Shown here in pieces: positions 14,729-18,639 of a stretch of 18,639 nt of DNA. How positions within the stretch are numbered: position 1 is the first letter of the stretch; each line of letters starts with the position of its first letter. The DNA lies in assembly GCA_031292335.1 (NCBI GenBank), contig JARLHH010000022.1, positions 1-18,639 of the forward strand, in the 5' to 3' direction. The position numbers were made by a program, and so were the translations under genes. The DNA is from Candidatus Limnocylindrales bacterium. GTDB lineage: Bacteria > Chloroflexota > Limnocylindria > Limnocylindrales > CSP1-4. Under the pieces are notes generated by a model, which saw nothing but the letters and a program-made list of their open reading frames with translations, had not been told where the DNA came from and did not search any database.

Positions 14729-14758
14729 ATGTGCAGCCGATTGCTCATGTGTTGTTCA
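14722..14758. promoter_or_regulatory. Candidate SorC-family operator (three half-sites)
   Basis: Read on the minus strand, TGAACA (14753-14758), TGAGCA (14742-14747) and TGAGCA (14722-14727) occur in the same orientation. The last two are spaced by 20 nt, about two helical turns. The first abuts the -10 box and predicted start site; the last overlaps the TTG start codon of the regulator. TGAACA-like half-sites are known for SorC-family repressors. Autorepression is inferred. Confidence 0.55.
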
Positions 14759-14786
14759 CGCTACGCCGACACCCCGTCCATGTCAA
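14758..14786 (-). promoter_or_regulatory. Promoter of the regulator-BMC operon
   Basis: Minus-strand -35 box TTGACA (14781-14786, perfect consensus), 17-nt spacer, -10 box TAGCGT (14758-14763, matching T, A and final T). Predicted start near 14751, leaving a leader of about 23 nt. It lies in the 97-nt gap after the MFS gene, so the BMC operon can be expressed separately from the transporter operon. Confidence 0.65.
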
Positions 14787-14825
14787 GCGGTCCGGCGCAG
14801 CAGGTTGCGAGGAGGGACGAGCCGG

Positions 14826-16085
14826 TCAGGTTGGAGCTGAGACCTCGTCGCCCGCGGCAGCAGTGGCCGGAAGGCGCAGCGCGTCCCGGCCGATCGCCAG
14901 CCCGACGGCGAGCGCGGCCAGGATCACGACCACGAACGTATAGAACGGGAGGTGCACGTCCCTGGCGAAGAGCGTCCCGGCAACCACCGCGGCCACCATC
15001 GTGCCGAGCGTGCCGGCCGCCCCGAAGACACCCTGCGCAGTGGCCGAGCGCCCGGCGGGCGTTCCGCGGGCAACGACCGCGTAGAGGGACGGACCGAGCA
15101 GCCCCTCCGCGAAGCCCTCGAAGATGACCACCGGGACGACGAGGTCCGGATTCGCAAGCGCCGGATACAGGGCCCCCGCGAGCGCAATCCCGAGCGTGCC
15201 CAGCACGATGAGCGGCACGGGGCCGTGCCGGTCCGACCAGCGCCCAGCGAACGGCGAGACGACCACGACGCCGAGGCCGAAGGCCGCGAACGTGAGCCCG
15301 ATGAGGCCGATGTCGGCGCCCAGCGCGTTCATCCAGAGGCTCCAGATCACGTCGTAGGTTCCGACCGCGAAGTAGCTGCCCAGGTTGACGACGAGCGCTG
15401 CCACGAGGAGACGATTCCACAGGGAGGTGGGCCTGCCGGCGGCGGGATCCGGTGCGACATCCGGGGCGGGAACGTGGCGTGGCACTGGGCGGCGGAGGAT
15501 GGTGAGGGCGAGCAGGACGGCGGCCCCCGCCACGGATGCCGTGCAGAAGACGAAGGGAAAGACGTAGCCGCCGCCGAGGGCCGCCCCGATCCCGCCGAAC
15601 GCGGGACCCAGCAGGAGACCGCCCATCTGCGCCGCTCCGTAGAGCCCGAACGCCGCTCCGCGCCGGGCGGGAGGCGTGGCGTCCAGGATGTACGCGCGCG
15701 CGGCCGGATCGTAGGCCGCCGCCGCGAGGCCGGCCAGCCCCCGGGCAAGGAGGAACGCCGGGGCACCCGTCAGGACCAGCGGCATCGGCACGACGGCCGC
15801 CGTGGCCAGCATTCCGACGAACATCAGCAGGCGCTTGTCGCCGCGGTCGGCAAGCACACCGAAGAGCGGCTCGCCGAGCAGGCGGGTGGCCGGCCACGCG
15901 GCCACGATCCAGCCGAGCGTCGCGGGATCGATCCCCTTCTCGGTCAGGTAGAGCGGCAGCACGGGGAGCAGCGCCCCGAACCCCAGCCAGAGGATCGCCT
16001 CGGCGACCAGGACGGGCAGGATCGGGAGGGTCGGAGCAAGCCTCGCGCGGACACCAGCGGAACCGGAGATCGTCACGCCGGACAT
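14826..16085 (-). CDS. MFS transporter (12-TM)
   Basis: A 419-residue major facilitator protein with about twelve hydrophobic segments in two halves. MFS motif A, Gly-Val-Leu-Ala-Asp-Arg-Gly-Asp-Lys-Arg (76-85), follows the second segment, and a charged central loop (Arg-Pro-Val-Pro-Arg-His region) separates the halves. The ATG at 16085 was chosen because the open frame upstream is Arg/Pro-rich and not membrane-like. Substrate cannot be deduced. The sequence has the look of drug- or sugar-efflux type MFS proteins, but its place directly upstream of the BMC operon leaves nucleoside or sugar uptake possible. It ends 97 nt before the regulator start and follows the second MFS gene by 61 nt. Confidence 0.88.
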   Translation of the reverse strand: MSGVTISGSAGVRARLAPTLPILPVLVAEAILWLGFGALLPVLPLYLTEKGIDPATLGWIVAAWPATRLLGEPLFGVLADRGDKRLLMFVGMLATAAVVPMPLVLTGAPAFLLARGLAGLAAAAYDPAARAYILDATPPARRGAAFGLYGAAQMGGLLLGPAFGGIGAALGGGYVFPFVFCTASVAGAAVLLALTILRRPVPRHVPAPDVAPDPAAGRPTSLWNRLLVAALVVNLGSYFAVGTYDVIWSLWMNALGADIGLIGLTFAAFGLGVVVVSPFAGRWSDRHGPVPLIVLGTLGIALAGALYPALANPDLVVPVVIFEGFAEGLLGPSLYAVVARGTPAGRSATAQGVFGAAGTLGTMVAAVVAGTLFARDVHLPFYTFVVVILAALAVGLAIGRDALRLPATAAAGDEVSAPT

Positions 16086-16146
16086 CGTACGGCCGGGCAG
16101 GCGCGGCGGAGCCGGGGCCGGGCGGGCGGGGCGGCGGCGTCGATGC

Positions 16147-17406
16147 CTATGCGCGACGCGGAGCCGGCGCACCCGTTGAGGCGCCGGCGGGCGTACCGGA
16201 TCGGCGTGCGAGCACGCGCACGGCAACGAGGGCGGCGGCGCAGGCGCCTGCGATCAGCCCTGCGCCCGCCATCCCGACGCCGAGCCCGACGCCGTTCGAG
16301 ATGAAGCCCATGAAGGGTGGGTAGACGATTGACCCGGCCACCGCGGCGGCCGTCAGGATCCCGCTCACCGCGTTCGACCGCGCCGGGTACAGCCCGCCCG
16401 CCGTGGCCATGATCATCGGGTAGACCGGCCCGCAGGCGAAGCCCGCGACCCCGAACAGGGCGATCGAGACCCCGCCCCACGGGACCACCACGGCCGCGAC
16501 GATGGCCGCCCCGGCAGCCAGCCCGCAGGCCGTCGCGACCGCGATCGGCGCGAACCGGCCGGCGAACCGGCTGGCGACGAGCCTGCCGCCCGTCAGGCCT
16601 GCCCAGAAGAGGGAGAGGGCGACCGTTGCCACGCCGGCCGGTGCGTCCCCCAGGAAGCGGACCAGCCAGCTGGACACCCCGTTCTCGGAGGCGACGTAGC
16701 AGGCGATCGCCAGGGCCAGCAGGACCAGTGGGAGCGGCACGCGCGGGACCCCCAGGCCGCGCAGGGTCGGGGCTGCGCCGTCGACGCGGGGGGCGGCGAC
16801 CTCGACGCGGGGGGCGCTGAGGTCGACGCGGGGGGCGCCGAGATCGCGCGTTGCCAGCCGGAGCGCGACCGCAACGACCAGGGCGCCGGTGATGGCAAAC
16901 GGGAGGCGCCACGCAACGCCAATCTCCACGAGCGCACCGACCGCCAGCGGCGCCGCCAGCGCCCCCAGGCTGAAGCAGAGATGGAGCCGGTTCATCGCCC
17001 GGCCGCGATCCTCGTGAAAGCGATCGAGGAACAGGCCGTTGATCCCGACCTCGACCGACCCGGACCCCAGGCCGCCGATGCCGGCGCCGAGGACAAAGAT
17101 CCCCCAGCTGGGCGCCAGGCACTCCACGCCCAGCCCCGCCCCCATGGCGAGCATCGCGGCCGGCAGGACGAGGCCCCGTCCGAGGCGCTCCATGAGGTAC
17201 CCGCTGGCGAGCGACCCGGTCACGAACATGAGCGAGCTGACGAGGTAGAGGACGCCCACGCCGGCATCGGGCTGGGTGAAGTCGCGTTCGATCGCCGGGA
17301 CGAGCGATGGGACCAGGAGCGCGCTCCAGCCGACCAGGATGAAGCTCGCGTACCCCAGGGCCGTCATGCCGCCCGAGCGGTTCCCGGACGCCGGGGCGGC
17401 GGTCAT
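16147..17406 (-). CDS. MFS transporter (12-TM) with heptapeptide-repeat central loop
   Basis: A 419-residue MFS protein. The first-loop motif is Gly-Tyr-Leu-Met-Glu-Arg-Leu-Gly-Arg-Gly (69-78). The general pattern recalls the FucP/YbjJ-like sugar-porter branch (Phe-Ala-Cys-Gly-Pro-Val-Tyr-Pro in the C-terminal half), but this is a weak impression. Between segments 6 and 7 the cytoplasmic loop has three tandem heptapeptides Ala-Pro-Arg-Val-Asp/Glu-x-x (191-211). The ATG at 17406 overlaps the hydrolase stop (ATGA). It has the same length as the next MFS protein, but their sequences are not alike enough to suggest a recent duplication. Confidence 0.87.
   Translation of the reverse strand: MTAAPASGNRSGGMTALGYASFILVGWSALLVPSLVPAIERDFTQPDAGVGVLYLVSSLMFVTGSLASGYLMERLGRGLVLPAAMLAMGAGLGVECLAPSWGIFVLGAGIGGLGSGSVEVGINGLFLDRFHEDRGRAMNRLHLCFSLGALAAPLAVGALVEIGVAWRLPFAITGALVVAVALRLATRDLGAPRVDLSAPRVEVAAPRVDGAAPTLRGLGVPRVPLPLVLLALAIACYVASENGVSSWLVRFLGDAPAGVATVALSLFWAGLTGGRLVASRFAGRFAPIAVATACGLAAGAAIVAAVVVPWGGVSIALFGVAGFACGPVYPMIMATAGGLYPARSNAVSGILTAAAVAGSIVYPPFMGFISNGVGLGVGMAGAGLIAGACAAALVAVRVLARRSGTPAGASTGAPAPRRA
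16781..16843. repeat. Three 21-nt tandem repeats inside an MFS gene
   Basis: The core TCGACGCGGGGGGCG occurs at 16781, 16802 and 16823 on the + strand, a perfect 15-nt match with 21-nt period. In the minus-strand MFS gene it encodes three Ala-Pro-Arg-Val-Asp/Glu heptapeptides in the central cytoplasmic loop. Being a multiple of three, copy-number change would keep the frame. Confidence 0.85.
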
Positions 17407-18302
17407 GCGGCGGCGGGGAGGCGAGCCCGCAGGGCCTCCCGCCAGGCCTCCAGGGCGACCGGCCACCAGGCGTCGACGCTCGCAGCGCTGCCGTACCAGG
17501 TGGAGCGACGGCTCGGGCCGTGGACGGCGTCGGCAAGCACGACCTGGCGCGAGCCCGGCAGCAGCGCAGCCGCGACCGGGACCAGCCCGTCGCCCTCGAC
17601 CACCTCCAGGTCGGGCTGCGGGTGGACGTCCTCGTACAGGCGTCGGAGGAACCGCTCGCGGCCCTCCCCGGCATCGAGCCGGCCGACGAGGCACCGCGAC
17701 GCGACGCTGACGTAGCCGGTCGTCGGCGCCCACGTCGCGCCTGAAACGTGGCGCTGGGCGAAGCGCGCGCCGGCCTCCCCGACCCGGCGGCCCCAGCGGC
17801 CGCCGTCAGAGGCGCCCGGGTTTGCGGCGTTCGGCGTTCCGAGGGTGACGAGCGCGCCGATCCGGCCGGCCGCGTGCATGGTCCGCCCCTCGAACGGAAC
17901 GGGCGACGTGAGCAGTCGGCCGATTAAGCCGCCCGCGCTGTGGCCGACATAGAGCACCGGGGCTCCCCGGGACGCCGTCGATCCCGCCGATCGGGATCCA
18001 GCCACGAGCAGCGCCCGGCCCACGCGGGTTGTGATCGGACCCAGGCCACGCGCCGCGGCGAGGATCCAGTCCGGCGGGTAGACCGGTGCCACGACGACGT
18101 CGGCTGCCCCGCGGTCGCGCAGCACCGCAGCCAGGCCGTCGTACCAGCCCGGCATCGTCAGGAATCCTCCGGCGATGAGCACGACCGGAGCGAGCGACGC
18201 AGTCTCGACGTCGCGCCACGCCGGCGACACCGGGTGGGGCCGTGCGAAACCGAAGCCGGGCCTCTTCAGCAGGCGTGCCCGCAGGGCCGATCCATCGCTC
18301 AT
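17403..18302 (-). CDS. Alpha/beta hydrolase (lipase/esterase-like)
   Basis: A 299-residue cytoplasmic-looking hydrolase without a signal peptide. The nucleophile elbow is Gly-His-Ser-Ala-Gly in Val-Leu-Tyr-Val-Gly-His-Ser-Ala-Gly-Gly. Upstream Leu-Ile-Ala-Gly-Gly-Phe forms the oxyanion region, the likely acid is the Asp in Val-Glu-Gly-Asp-Gly-Leu-Val-Pro, and the likely His is in Ala-Asp-Ala-Val-His-Gly. The pattern Gly-Thr-Pro-Asn-Ala after the nucleophile strand is shared with lipases and PGAP1-like acyl hydrolases. The substrate is unknown. The ATG at 18302 was chosen; an in-frame ATG at 18419 would add 39 low-complexity residues. It is first in an operon with the two MFS genes (ATGA overlap). 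Confidence 0.85.
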   Translation of the reverse strand: MSDGSALRARLLKRPGFGFARPHPVSPAWRDVETASLAPVVLIAGGFLTMPGWYDGLAAVLRDRGAADVVVAPVYPPDWILAAARGLGPITTRVGRALLVAGSRSAGSTASRGAPVLYVGHSAGGLIGRLLTSPVPFEGRTMHAAGRIGALVTLGTPNAANPGASDGGRWGRRVGEAGARFAQRHVSGATWAPTTGYVSVASRCLVGRLDAGEGRERFLRRLYEDVHPQPDLEVVEGDGLVPVAAALLPGSRQVVLADAVHGPSRRSTWYGSAASVDAWWPVALEAWREALRARLPAAA

Positions 18303-18428
18303 CGGCGGCCATCGTACCGGCCCGGCGGCGGCCGCGAGCGCCTCCGCCGGGACACGCGGATCCGCAGGATCGCTCGGGGTGGTGCCGCCGTCGTCCCCCC
18401 AGGCCCTCGTCCGACCCACCCGACGCGG

Positions 18429-18437
18429 TGGGATAAT
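18429..18437 (+). promoter_or_regulatory. Extended -10 promoter of the receiver-domain gene
   Basis: TGG followed by GATAAT (18432-18437) forms an extended -10 element (TGn-TATAAT type), 36 nt before the ATG at 18474. No clear -35 box is seen, as is common for extended -10 promoters. It is one of the few AT-rich stretches here. Confidence 0.5.
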
Positions 18438-18473
18438 GCGGACGTTCAGCGGCGCAACCAGGGATCAATCGCG

Positions 18474-18639
18474 ATGATCGGCAAGGGGAACCCAACGCTC
18501 GAATCCCGCCGCGCGCTCGTGCTCCACGACCGCCCGCTGGTGGTGGACCTCATCACCCTGACCCTGAACCACGGCGTCTTCGCCGTCCGGGCCGCGCGCA
18601 CGCTCGCCGAGGCGAAGGCGATCCTGGCCGAGTGGTCGC
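18474..18639 (+). CDS. Receiver-like (response regulator) domain protein, N-terminal fragment
   Basis: Fifty-five codons to the right edge of the window. The ATG at 18474 has AGGGA nine bases upstream. After a short lead, residues about 12-55 read like the first strand and helix of a REC domain: Arg-Ala-Leu-Val-Leu-His-Asp-Arg-Pro, then Val-Val-Asp-Leu-Ile-Thr-Leu-Thr-Leu-Asn-His-Gly-Val-Phe, then Ala-Arg-Thr-Leu-Ala-Glu-Ala. The usual acidic pair is His-Asp, so one metal-binding Asp is replaced. The phosphoacceptor Asp and any output domain lie beyond the window. It is transcribed divergently from the hydrolase operon. Confidence 0.6.
   Translation, partial: MIGKGNPTLESRRALVLHDRPLVVDLITLTLNHGVFAVRAARTLAEAKAILAEWS

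Noticed and set aside
16781..16843. Short repeats considered as a CRISPR-like array
   Set aside because: The period is 21 nt with only 6 nt between cores, and the repeats are in frame inside a transporter gene.
14826..17406. The two 419-residue MFS genes as a tandem duplication
   Set aside because: Equal length is coincidental; the first-loop motifs and central loops differ and no long matching stretch is seen.

Overview
The window is very GC-rich and densely coding, with frequent 1-14 nt gene overlaps and some GTG/TTG starts. It comes from a free-living, probably respiring bacterium. The overall look suggests a Chloroflexota- or Actinomycetota-like chromosome, but no phylogenetic marker here settles this. 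I see no insertion sequence, phage, CRISPR array or rRNA.

Left arm (1-2664, + strand): the end of a cupredoxin, a TlpA-type thioredoxin lipoprotein, and a two-gene ABC exporter. Together they look like a respiratory-copper or cytochrome-maturation neighbourhood. Next comes a convergent methylmalonate-semialdehyde dehydrogenase gene (mmsA, 2742-4277, -), then an initiator tRNA-Met (4458-4532, -) with a near-consensus promoter placed so that the transcript may begin at the first tRNA base.

Centre (4639-14728): two convergent operons that appear to form one nucleoside-to-acetyl-CoA pathway. On the + strand, cdd, punA and deoA (translationally coupled or closely spaced) release bases and (deoxy)ribose-1-phosphate from nucleosides. 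On the - strand, an eleven-gene bacterial microcompartment (BMC) operon reads: SorC-family regulator, rpiB, deoC, permuted tandem BMC-T, BMC-H, BMC-P, CoA-acylating aldehyde dehydrogenase, PduT-like BMC-T, BMC-P, BMC-P with a basic repeat tail, GNAT acetyltransferase. The RpiB, DeoC and aldehyde dehydrogenase each carry an amphipathic N-terminal helix that looks like an encapsulation peptide. The inferred core chemistry is deoxyribose-5-P -> glyceraldehyde-3-P + acetaldehyde -> acetyl-CoA inside a protein shell. The shell proteins closely resemble, from memory, the Haliangium ochraceum model shell set, and the layout fits the 'sugar phosphate utilizing' (SPU) class of BMC loci. Phosphopentomutase, alcohol dehydrogenase and phosphotransacylase are not in the window.

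The BMC operon has a clear promoter (TTGACA, 17 nt, TAGCGT) with three TGAGCA/TGAACA half-sites beside or downstream of the -10 box, suggesting autoregulation by the SorC protein, whose Bacillus homologue DeoR senses deoxyribose-5-phosphate. A GC hairpin follows the BMC-H gene, and three hairpins sit between the two convergent operons.

Right arm: a - strand operon of an alpha/beta hydrolase and two MFS transporters (18302 down to 14826) lies upstream of the regulator, and a divergent + strand gene for a receiver-like (response-regulator) protein runs off the right edge.
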